NCBI RefSeq assembly: GCF_943734655.1
Contig: NC_071354.1
Location: forward strand, 140,464,142 to 140,528,141
DNA from: Sabethes cyaneus
Taxonomy: Eukaryota > Arthropoda > Insecta > Diptera > Culicidae
Direction: 5' to 3'
DNA: 64,000 nucleotides
Shown here: piece by piece, positions 1-9,637 of the stretch
How the letters are laid out: every line of letters starts with the position of its first letter
Numbering within the stretch: position 1 is the stretch's first letter
The notes under the pieces: generated by a model
What the model saw: the letters and a program-made list of their open reading frames with translations, nothing else
Told to the model about the DNA's origin: nothing
Database searches by the model: none
Position numbers and translations under genes: made by a program

Positions 1-1297
1 AACGCATAAACATTGTGTAAATTTTTAAATTTTTTGAATAACTTATCAAACATCGAAACCGATCAGTTAATGGTACTATTTTTACCATAGTTTTGTATTT
101 CAGTGGCCACTTTCGCCGCCAGACCGGAAGGCGAACAAACAATCAAACAACATACATGGCGTTCAGGCACAGTGTAACAAATTATGAGTGTTCCAAAAGA
201 TGGTATCTGAAAATTATTCCCTGCAGGTCTTCGCGTATGAATTGAAGCAGCAGTCAATTTAAAGGTAGGACCACAGTCTGGAGGCGCAACGATCGAAGCT
301 TCAAGTCAAGACGCTTAATACGCGGATGTTGCTTCCTATATAAATGCACCTTTTGTACGTTTACTGCTTCTGTTAGCAAGCAGAATTATAATAAAATGAA
401 TAAAAAAAGGCATCTTCCAGACGGAGGCAATCCGTACTCATTGATGGCATTGCACGTTACACGCTTTAATGCTCCGCTGGTCATTTGTGAATGAAATTCC
501 AGTCCGCCGCCATACGTCGGTCGGCTCGGTAACTTCTTTCAAGCGTGCTCGATTCTTCTCCACACAGACTATATTATCTTGCGTATCTGCTAATGGATGT
601 GCTAGGTTCCCAATATATTGCTCAAAAGACAGGGAAATTCTCGTTTTCGCCGCTGACCACGGGGACATTGTCGAGCAACCCAACCCAAAAGACAGCATAT
701 TTAGTAGACAACCTTCGAAACTTTCGCAAGAGTGGTTAAATCTACCTAACAGGTAAATTACTCTTATCTTTGCAGTGTTTTTGATCATTCGTGTAGGGTA
801 ATTTTGGGGATCGAAGACATTTTCGAACCAGTGTTGGAGATTGGGGATTATATTCATGAATACGAACGATATCAAATATACTACAAAGATTGCACGCAAT
901 CATGATCATTGCATGCAATGAACCGGCTGGGCGAAATTGGTAAGCGTTGAACGAATAAATATGTTTCGAGAGGAATTTAGAAACTTCGAAGTCAGCTACA
1001 TTGCCAGAAAACTCGAAAAGAAATCTCTCCGATTTTCTCGGACATCGCTCATTTCAAACATTCATAACTCTCGGACCAAGTATCGTAGAACAAAAATTTT
1101 TGGATGTAGATAAATGTAAACAAATTTTTTCAGCAAACCAGAAAAATATTTTCTGGAAAAAGATTTTCACGAAGTCCTCCACGCAGGCTGGTAAAAAACT
1201 CTAAAGATAATCTGGAAAATCTATGTTCTAAATCAATATATTTTCTTCTTCTTCTTCTTTTAAAAATTTCACGATAATGTTGATTGTCATTCCTGCG

Positions 1298-1299
<2 letters not shown>
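1..1299. other. No supported gene; probable intronic DNA
   Basis: I see no recognisable gene here. There are open frames on both strands between 438 and 899, but neither resembles a family I know. A short minus-strand stretch at 86-206 has a splice-acceptor-like left flank and a donor-like right flank and is discussed as a weak finding. A CTT-rich run lies at about 1247-1259, just before the TG microsatellite. Confidence 0.4.

Positions 1300-1383
<84 letters not shown>
1300..1383. repeat. (TG)n microsatellite, about 42 units
   Basis: An uninterrupted run of TG dinucleotides covers about 84 bp. It creates long meaningless open frames on both strands (Cys-Val or Thr-His repeats), which should not be annotated as proteins. 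Confidence 0.97.
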
Positions 1384-1384
<1 letters not shown>

Positions 1385-1458
1385 ATCATCACTACGGCCA
1401 GCATTTTGATCTATTGTGATCTTATCCAGGTGTTGTTCCACATTTCGTTGTTATTGCA

Positions 1459-1656
1459 GTACACTCAAGTACTTTTTTTACACGGTTTGTTTTTTCGATT
1501 AATAAGAACAGGGCAACTTAGGGACCATTCATTTATAACTCAATACATTTTGGAGTGGCCCGACATTCGTCACGTAGTTTGTAAATAGTCCCTCAGTTGT
1601 ACCGTTCTTAAGTAATCGGAAAAAACAAACCGTGTAAAAAAAGACTTGAGTGTATC
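1459..1656. mobile_element. MITE with about 48-bp terminal inverted repeats
   Basis: The left end reads TACACTCAAGTACTTTTTTT and the right end, read on the other strand, TACACTCAAGTCTTTTTTTA. The match continues inward through ACACGGTTTGTTTTTTC and AAGAAC, giving inverted repeats of about 48 bp with few mismatches in an element under 200 bp. No coding capacity is present. If TA is the target duplication, the ends would be CACTCAAG, compatible with Tc1/mariner-type mobilisation, but the superfamily is inferred. Confidence 0.85.
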
Positions 1657-1719
1657 GCTATAGAGTGAGCAAACTGCTTATTATCCGTGCTTAAAGTGTC
1701 GGTGTGTTTTCACCCCTTT

Positions 1720-2190
1720 TTCCCTCTACGCTTCTTACTACTTTTCAACCAATCTAGCTCTAGAGCCAGGTAGTGCGGAGACTAGTTATCATTCTTATAA
1801 CCAGCCCCGGCTAAAGGCTTCATGGTCGGTAAAGCAGAGTTCAGCACAGAGTGAGGGTGTGTGTGTGTATGTATGTGTTCCTTACTACTTATGCATCACC
1901 AATCTCGTTCCTAGAACCAGGAAGCGGAACAAGCTATAATTTGCCCTAGGACAAGAGGCTTCATTCGCACCTCAAAGCAAGTACCACTCTTACAACTTGC
2001 CCCGGCAAGAGGCTTTCATTGTTAGTAAACGCAGAATGCAGAAGGAAGGATGAGGAGGGGCCTGGGAATAAACCCACGCTAAAGTTACTTAACATCGAAT
2101 GGCCTGATTCTACTAAGATTCGAACTCACGACCACTCGCTTGTCAAGGCAGACTCTGTAACCTTGCGGCTACATGCCCCCCCCATTCCTG
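1720..2190 (-). repeat. tRNA-derived SINE-like repeat (antisense), partly duplicated
   Basis: On the minus strand the segment starting near 2180 reads like a tRNA head: an A-box-like TAGCCGCAAGG followed about 40 nt later by a B-box-like GAGTTCGAATC. The body then contains two diverged copies of a segment with the wording CCAGG, CCCCGG, AAGAGGCTT and GTAAA-CAGA. This fits an old composite or internally duplicated tRNA-derived SINE. I could not find a clean target duplication, so the limits are approximate. Confidence 0.5.
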
Positions 2191-2669
2191 CGTTATTAGC
2201 TGGCAAAGAGTGAATATGCATAATATGCAGATCTGTTTACTACTGTTCACTAACTGCTATCCCTACCTCTGTGTGGTGAGGTTAACTGGAATACGCAACC
2301 TTGGACACAAAAGGGGAACTACCCTTTCGTGTGCACTTTTCATCCGTTTCCCATGATCTGGGGGCGGCTCGAATAGTGTCTGCCTCACAGCGAGCGGCTT
2401 GAATGCAAAATGCGTGTGCAAAGTCATTAAGCAAAATTGATTTTTAAGTGCTCTATTTAACTTCTTATTAAGGAGTTTTTGTGAAGAACGAACATTGGAA
2501 GTACTGGGAAAAAGGATATGCAAAGTTTACCTTTTTTTAATTTCGCAACCAGTCAGAGATAGATAGTTGCTATATTCAGGAAAGTTGCTTATTTTAGTCT
2601 GTTCTACAACTTTTGCGAAGAATAATATTTTTTTGGTTGCATTTAAAACAACAAATATTTTTATTAACC
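2191..2669. other. No feature seen
   Basis: AT-rich DNA without a recognisable gene or repeat. A minus-strand open frame at 2263-2523 has no resemblance to a known family. Confidence 0.4.
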
Positions 2670-2677
2670 TCATAGGG

Positions 2678-2999
2678 CAGTGATGGCCAAACTGCGGCCC
2701 GCGGGCCGCATGTGGCCCTTCAAGATGATTCGTGCGGCCCGCGGACTGATTTGAAAGATGGTGAACTTAGAAAATTTTTTGATGACATAGGAGTCCCTCA
2801 GTTTAATCGTTATGCCTCGCGCATGTTGGGAATCTGAATGCTTTCTGGTTCAAATCTCATGGTGATTCCTAGAAAATTGTTTTTGTTGCGTCTATTTTAC
2901 ATTTTGTTATGCATATGGATGGCCAGAGATTATTGCGGCCCGCGTTATTCATGGACGATCTGATTTGGCCCGAACCATGCCTATACCTGGGCACCACTG
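2678..2999. mobile_element. Non-autonomous hAT transposon with perfect 8-bp target duplication
   Basis: The element begins CAGTGATGGCCAAACTGCGG and ends GGGCACCACTG. Both ends carry CAGTG-type hAT termini, and GCGGCCCGC motifs lie near each end. The octamer TCATAGGG occurs directly on both sides (2670-2677 and 3000-3007), the expected hAT duplication length. At 322 bp and without an ORF, it is a MITE that needs transposase from elsewhere. Related GCGGCCCGC-bearing hAT ends are, as I recall, common in many animals. Confidence 0.93.
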
Positions 3000-3007
3000 T
3001 CATAGGG

Positions 3008-4724
3008 GGATTCACGGTCACCCTGATAGTGTACAAAGGTGCGCTATATATTATTAATAAACTTCTCCAGACATCGCCCTTAAAAAATTACGTATTTTTT
3101 ATGCAATATGATCGCGATTTTGAGGTTTGGTCACATTGTGCAGATGTGAGATAAGCCTGCGTGTCGCTCGCATTTAACGACGAGAATTGGGGGCCAACCA
3201 GATACCACGTGGATAGCAAAATACCAATTTGGTATATGGATAGCCCCTTGTATACCGTTGCGATGTTCGTCGGCTTGCATATCCTGAATTGAAGAGAGTC
3301 TTCGTCGAGAAACAAGCATTCCGAGCTTGAGTACTACTGGCTGCTGGAATTTTGGCGGAAGAAACCCTTGGCAGAGTGAGCAGAGCACAGTGACCCGATG
3401 GAATGGATTTAAAATGAAACCAGGAAGAAGATTGATGGGCGGAGAAAGAGCAAAGCCAGCATTGAGTGGGCATGAACCAAAGCGTCAACTGGCCTATCAA
3501 CTTGAGGTAGAGCTATTAAAAAAATCTAATAGACAGGGCAAGAAACCCTAGATCAACTCCTTAGCTAAGGAGGGACAAAGGGCCGCTGCCAATGAAGACA
3601 TCCGCTTATTGAAAGATGTTTCACGCCGCCTTAGTGGTGTTGGGACCGCCCTGAGCTGCCGCTGAAAGATAGAGTTAAAAAAAAAATTAAATTAAAAATC
3701 GTATAGACTAGTTTTACCGTAGGGCTCAAGACTTTGAACAATTCGTCCAACCCTCAAGCGTCGCAGGCCAACAAAAACCAACAGCGCATGGCACGCTCAC
3801 AGTACGTCGCTTCAAGTGCGTATATAGACCCTCGGACGGAGTACATTGGAGAGGAATTCTTGATACGGTTCTCTGCTGGTAGAAATGAGCAAGGAGTAAG
3901 AACTAAGTACTCGGTCCAGGGCTACTCGTCGCCAAGTCCTCAAGCTTTTCGACACACTCAAGTCGGCTTCACCGTGGTCGAGTTATTTAGCACTTTGAAC
4001 CCCTCTATTCCTGGTGCCGGTGGGGGGTTTGAAGAGAACAGATTTAACTGCACAGTCGTCGGGCATCGTTGCTACGAGACCGGTCCACCGTAGCCTGCCA
4101 AATTTCGCCAGGTGTACGATGGGAATGTCTCCAAGTAGTGCCTGCAGCTCGCGCTTCATACGCCTGCGCCAATCTTAGCTTTCCGTTCGTACTTCGCTAA
4201 AAATAGTCCACGATACCTTACTTTTTTTCGGGTTATCTAACGTATACGCTTAATAGCGTATAAAACTCTGCGCTGGGCCCTTTTGTGATGTCAACAAAGT
4301 GTCAGAGACCTCAAACTTCAGATCTACTTGATGAGACAGGCAATGTCGCCCACTAAAACACAGGTAGAGCCCCAAGCACAGTCGTCGTGCCTATGCCCGC
4401 AGGCGGAGGCGTTCCGGCCCTGCGCGGACTCCACGAACTGATTCTAAGATTCTAAGAACCTTGCCTAACACCGATCCTCAACCGCGCACCCGTTTTAAAT
4501 TTTTTACACAAACAACCACAAATGAACTAATAGAAAAGGCAAATTTCGGAGCATTAGTGGATATCAACTTATTAGGGCAAATTTAATCTTTCATCCTCCC
4601 AGCATTTATGCACTGTCCCAAGATACAAAGTAAATTGAGTGCAGCACAACCTGGACGTTCGCGGTAGTCGACAGAAGCTTTAAAATATAAAGACGCACCC
4701 GCCTTCCAACCCTCGAGACCAAAG
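3008..4724. other. No supported gene; one weak ORF (3734-4093, +)
   Basis: The 119-codon plus-strand frame at 3734-4093 (polar, Asn/Gln/Ser-rich N terminus, glycine run near the C terminus) has no family resemblance I can name and no splice or promoter context. A 74-codon frame at 3327-3551 is similarly anonymous. The region from 3088 to 3560 reads partly open on both strands and may be an eroded element, but no diagnostic motif was found. Confidence 0.3.
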
Positions 4725-4737
4725 AGCTAGTGCAGTA

Positions 4738-4939
4738 AAGCTGTGGGCTTAAACGTCTCTCTAAGACTCGACCCTTCTTTATCGACAGACCTTGCGGCCG
4801 GCTATCAGAGTACAGAACAGCCACGGGGCCAGTGCAAAAATCCTACTGACTATATCTAGCAGCACCGCCAAGCCGAGACTCGAACATACGACGACCGGCC
4901 CATCAGACCAGCATCGTACCTCGAAGCTAACTGGGCAGC
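4738..4939 (-). mobile_element. tRNA-derived SINE with 13-bp target duplication
   Basis: On the minus strand this 202-bp insertion starts CAGTTAGCTTCGAGGTACG and carries the B-box-like ATGTTCGAGTCTC about 35 nt further on. It ends near TTTAAGCCCACAGC. The 13-mer AGCTAGTGCAGTA flanks it directly on both sides (4725-4737 and 4940-4952), the signature of LINE-mediated retrotransposition. The same SINE occurs at 9416-9622. It resembles the Feilai-type tRNA SINEs of Aedes, a name given from memory only. Confidence 0.9.
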
Positions 4940-5025
4940 AGCTAGTGCAGTATTTATAACGGATATCCGTCGCCAAACCCCGAATAGCGACCGCTAGAAA
5001 CACTATTATTGTGAATTAAATGTAC

Positions 5026-5988
5026 TATAGTAGAGTAAGGAGGGGTAAAAGTGCGATGCGGGTAAAAGTGCGATTCAATGATTTATCGGTGCAGATTCCG
5101 AGTAAATTTTCTACAATGGCATGGATGAGTGACTACTTTGACTGCTTGAATCTAACGTAAACTTTGGTTGCTTACGAAGCATAGTTGCTGAGTTATGTGC
5201 AAACGATATTTTAGGGCGGTTTTGATGTAATTTTTCGTTATACGGCAAATACGACATCAACAGAAGGATATTACTTGTTGAAAATTTGTAGCAGCGTTTT
5301 ACATCACTCACATAACTGTTTTGAAAATACGGCGAAAATAATTTACAAAATATATTTCGCTTTTCCGTAATTTAATCTAACCCCGTCAAGCGCCTAGCGG
5401 GGGAAAAGTTCGATTCACGGACGGGGCAAAAGTGCGATTCATGAACGAGACAAAAATGTATAGCTAATTATATACAGCTTTAGGCACTATATTACAGATA
5501 CTATAAATGAAAGATATGTAGAAAACTGTGTGCTCTACAGATGTTGGCCGAAAAAACGATGTGTTTCCGCTGTTGAAACAAAAAACAACCGTTTGGAAAA
5601 GTTTCGCTCTAACGGAGGTTGCAATACACCAGCGCAAAATAGAAAAGGTGCAAATTGAGAATATTCCTTACCGAAACATAACGCAGATTGAAGATAATAT
5701 GGTTTTGTTAGCTACTGCTGGGCTAATTTCATGGATTCTAGCTTTGAACTTTTGCCCCGCGGTATTCGCACTTTTCCCCCGCTATGGGGTAAAATTGCGA
5801 ATCTGTACTTGATCAGAAGAAGAATTTATTTTGCAAAACATTATTACCGCAGACGATTTATAGTTGAATGTGAAGACATTGAGTTACTGCATGACTATAA
5901 AATATATAATGTAGTTGTCCTTCTGTATATCTCACGAAAATTGATGACAACTTCAAACTTCGCACTTATGCCCCGCCCTACTCTATAC
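5026..5988. mobile_element. Non-autonomous inverted-repeat transposon with GGGGCAAAAGTGCGATTC array
   Basis: The ends are imperfect inverted repeats: left TATAGTAGAGTAAGGAGGGG followed by TAAAAGTGCGA, right (other strand) TATAGAGTAGGGCGGGGCAT followed by AAGTGCGA. Variants of GGGGCAAAAGTGCGATTC recur inside at about 5041, 5059, 5398 and 5424 in one orientation and at about 5752, 5770 and 5790 (and 5958) in the other. No transposase frame is present in about 960 bp. Superfamily is unknown; a TA target is possible. Confidence 0.75.
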
Positions 5989-6619
5989 AAATTGACCTAA
6001 TTTTCCCATCTGCACCTCTATTGTTATCCGGAATCATTGCAGAGTGCTCCTTTGGCATCCAAACCGGATCTGGTAACCCACTTACATCCCCTTATCCCCT
6101 CAGCCCCCGCCCGACCCAATCAATCCGACATTTTTCAGAGATATTTGTGACAGCTGTGATAAATAGGAATGAACCCCAGAAACGTTCATCTATCTTATCA
6201 GAGAATTATCAGAGATCCCCGTACTGGCCTTATTCTTAAACGGAATAAAAACACTTTCTGAACAACGCAACAATCACATTTAGTCAATTTTTACCTCGAG
6301 TCCCACTTGAAATCACAAAAGTATTTTGACATATACCCACATGCAAAAGTAAACGTGACCGCTGTTCATTTACTGATTAGTCAAAAAGCCCTACACCACG
6401 ACTAGGTTCAGTTTTATCGTACACTGAGAATATAATTTCGTGTTGTTTTTGAAAAAACATTCGTAAAACTATATTCGTAGCTGGTACAAATAATTTCATA
6501 CCATTTAAAAACTTTCTTAGGTTTATTGTCTACCGCAAATGTTGTTATTACGAATGGTTCGTAATTTTTACGAGAGCACATTCGTAGCTGTCTTGCATCA
6601 AGACCCATTTGATGCACGG
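5989..6619. other. No feature seen
   Basis: AT-rich DNA without recognisable coding or repeat structure. The word CGTA(A/G)(A/C) with ATTCGTA recurs around 6430-6590 but does not form clear terminal repeats. Confidence 0.35.
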
Positions 6620-7240
6620 TTGTTGTCTGGCATCATTATCGACGAAAACGGGATGCGAAGATTGTATGAAGAGAAAATAGACTTGTGCAATTATGACCTT
6701 CTTGGTATGCAGTAGCTGTGGTTCTGTGGTTTGCGGCGTCGTCGGCTGTTCGTAAAGAAGTATGATAAACGAGCTCAGTTCGATTCCCGATAAAATCAGC
6801 TTTTTTTCCAGAGATAATAAAGATTTCGCTATTTTTCGATAGGTGTCGTTTTGCTAGTTTTGCTGAAGATCGTTCTTCTTGTTTCGATGTCCGGTCACCG
6901 GAATACGCCTTAGATACCATACCAGGCAGTCCATCCCCTTGCCGCAACCCTCTGCGTGACTCAAAGGGACCCGAGAGGCCCCCTGAAATATGGGCTTAGC
7001 CCATCACTCGACCCTGGGTAGTTTTGAAGCCGCGTTAGTTTATCCAAAAAACTGTTTTCGTGTATTATCTGCCATAGCTGTTCGCGCTCAAATGTATCGT
7101 ATACTGCCCAGAAATACACGTAAATAATGCGTGGGCACGTTGTACCCCCGACGGGTACGTGAAACCCGTCTGATACTACCCTACAAAATCTAGGAGAGCA
7201 CCTTGTAGACAGCGTTAAGCCGCGTAATGCCACGGTACAC
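6620..7240 (-). pseudogene. Decayed RTE-clade retrotransposon reverse transcriptase fragment
   Basis: On the minus strand, fragments in two frames match the RTE reverse transcriptase core: YVYFWAVYDTFEREQLWQI corresponds to the usual FVDFKAAYDTIDRxxLW motif (first catalytic Asp region), and RQGDGL, at the start of another frame, corresponds to the GLRQGDGLS motif. Frameshifts and substitutions make it non-functional. It is one of at least seven RTE remnants in the window. Confidence 0.7.
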
Positions 7241-7254
7241 CAGTTGAGTCGATC

Positions 7255-7612
7255 TCTCTTTTTATATGTTCCTCGCGTTATGCAGAAATTTGTGTTTCAT
7301 TTGTGTGGGAGACGCTCCCACTCCTCCCTTACCAGAAGGGAGAGGCGTCTCAAACCACCATAGAAAAAAAATCCTGCCTTCAAACCCCCACATGCCAAAT
7401 TGAGTTTTATGTGCCTGATTAGTTCTCGAGATATGCAGAAACATATGTTTCATTTGTATGGGAGCCCCCCTTCCAGAGGGGCCAAGGGGTCTCAAACTAT
7501 TGTAAAAACATTTTTCGGACCCAAGAACCCCTGTATACAAATTTTCATGCCGATCTTCAGTAGTTTCTGAGTCTATAATAGATATACAGACAAAGATTCA
7601 TGTATATAGGTA
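7255..7612 (+). repeat. Copy of the G/C-tract interspersed repeat family
   Basis: This shares the phrases TTAGTTCTCGAG, ATGCAGAAA, TTTCATTTGTATGGGAGCCC, CACATGCCAAATT and the terminal TTTTCATGCCGATC with the larger copy at 12,172-13,232. Runs of C and G flank short AAG or AGAG spacers. It ends near a GATATACAGACA tail and TATATAG runs. Non-coding; family name unknown to me. Confidence 0.8.
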
Positions 7613-9400
7613 TATAGATGTATAGATATATATATAGATTTGCCATTATCAACTATGGCGCAGAGGTTTTCACCAGGGCACTTGTACCAATTTTTACTTG
7701 TACCAATTTTGAGCCCCTTCTTTTTCGGACCCACTGCAAATCCCGCCCTGGCGAAGAGAGTGTTTGTGAGGTGCTCACACCAGTTTCAGTTTTAGATTCT
7801 CACCACGTTGAGAATTTTACCACGAAAACATAACGTCCTGTCAGGGGTCCGGTTTTCTTTACAGACAGAATAAGGTCCTTATAATATTAGATGAAAATGT
7901 AAGCAAATTGTCTCAACAATCCACGAAAAATACCAGTCGAAAACGAGTTTTTTCACAACATTTTGCACGATGATTGAAAACCCTAAAGAAAAATTAAGAA
8001 AAACCAAATTCTAATTCTTGGAAAATTTTAACTTTTTTTCTTGTTTTTGAGTTTAAAACAATAAATTTTATTCAGCCCATGAACTAATTTGAGTGCGTTG
8101 GAATTTTACCGTGGATACCCTATAAAAGATACACGATTAATTATATGTATTCATTCAATTTGGGGAATTTGCTGACTACATTATGGCACTTCTGGGAACT
8201 CACGTTCAGAGCCGGAGCAGTTGAAACCGTTTCCGGCATTCAAGAAACTCTCGAAAATATGAAAACATATAAATTACGCCTACGTCGGTTATTCACGAAC
8301 GCCGCTATATGTATGAATATTTGAACGAGCTGTGAATGGCAAACCATTTCACGCCTATGAATGAAGATGATAGTTTCTGGAACGCTTCAAAATGTTGATT
8401 TCCGTTCGAGTAGGTCGCAGAAAATATTAACAGAAACTACATTTTCCATCAGTTTTTACATGGTCCCATGTTTGGCTCTCAAAATCAACCCCTCAAGAAA
8501 GAAGCACATTAAGTGAACGGCGCACTCTGCCAGTTACGAAAAGCATGAATGATGTAAAGCCATTTAATACTCCGCTAAGCGTCAGGGAAACGCATTCATT
8601 CACAAAAAGTGTAGTAACTAAGACCGGCATGGCATTGCTCTATCGCGCTTACCCTTCAGTTTGCTCGCCGGGGTACCGCAAAAGACGTTGTTGAAAAACG
8701 ACACCGAGAAAGCCGTACTCACAATGAATGAAAATAAATGAATGGAAATCGATTGCATTGAAAATGCGGAGTTTCTACGCACAAGCAGAGGGTTGTAAGT
8801 TGTATTCGTGGGGAGGCGAGAGAAAATTTCATTCACAACCAGTAGTATTATTTCTGTTGTCCTAGTTTTTCTTCGGGTGGTTTGTTTCCCACTATACACA
8901 AACCTGATGCTTTTAGCGAACCGATTGACGAACGAGCAAGCGGGCAGATTCGAGTGCACCATAGCGAACGAAAAGCCCCAGTCGCTAACCGTTTTCTTTC
9001 AAAATAACTCACGTAACAGTTTCAAAACCTGTATACCAAGTCGAAGAGGAGGTTAATAACTCCGAACAGACGACTGTGACTAGGGTGTTTCGTAGGAAGG
9101 TGTTTTAAGAGGGAAATCTCCATGCAGTTTTACATTACACATTTACAACATACATGCGAACATTAACACTGTTGAGTCATTTGCACGTAATAGTCGTCCT
9201 TCAAATCCTTTGAATCGATTTGGTATTTTTCGACCAATTTTAGTAATAGATTTGTTAGTGTTAAAGTTTGGGTTAATTGCAGATGTGCCCAAAAATTCAA
9301 ATGAATTTTTCTGCATTAGGGCGTATCCAACTATTACATGCGGTGCCTTCTTTCTTAATGCTAGAAGAGATCATTCCATATTTTAAAGTCATCGCATATT
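7613..9400. other. No supported gene
   Basis: Only short shadow ORFs. The part from 8150 to 9060 is richer in ATTCATTCA/GAATGAATG words and has overlapping open frames of 82-114 codons on both strands. Similar TTCATTCATTCA-rich DNA recurs near 22,700 and 30,970, which could be an old repeat family, but I cannot define ends. Confidence 0.3.
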
Positions 9401-9415
9401 CTTTTTAATAAAAAT

Positions 9416-9622
9416 GACAGTAAGCCGCCTAGTTAGCTTCGAGGTACGATGCCGGTCTAACAAGCCCGTCGTCGTATGTTCGAATCTAGGCGGTGCTTGC
9501 TAGATAGAATCAGTAGGATCGTTACACTGGCCCCGTAATTTTCCTGTACTCTAAGCAGCCGGTTGCGAAGTCTGTCGATAAAGGAGGGTAAAGTTTAATG
9601 AAGGTTTAAGCCCACGGCTTTG
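9416..9622 (+). mobile_element. tRNA-derived SINE with 15-bp target duplication
   Basis: This 207-bp insertion has the same body as the SINE at 4738-4939: CTAGTTAGCTTCGAGGTACG, B-box-like ATGTTCGAATCTAGG, then CAGTAGGATCGTTACACTGG and a TTTAAGCCCACGGC 3' end. The 15-mer CTTTTTAATAAAAAT lies directly at both sides (9401-9415 and 9623-9637). The intact duplication marks a comparatively young retroposition. Confidence 0.92.
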
Positions 9623-9637
9623 CTTTTTAATAAAAAT

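Noticed and set aside
438..899. 153-codon minus-strand frame with a 95-codon frame on the other strand
   Set aside because: No domain, no splice context and openness on both strands; probably chance or an eroded element I cannot name.
1130..1588. Open frames with (Thr-His)n and (Cys-Val)n on both strands
   Set aside because: They are the translation of the TG microsatellite and have no other protein features.
3734..4093. 119-codon Asn/Gln/Ser-rich plus-strand frame
   Set aside because: No recognisable family or supporting context; kept only as a note in the region entry.
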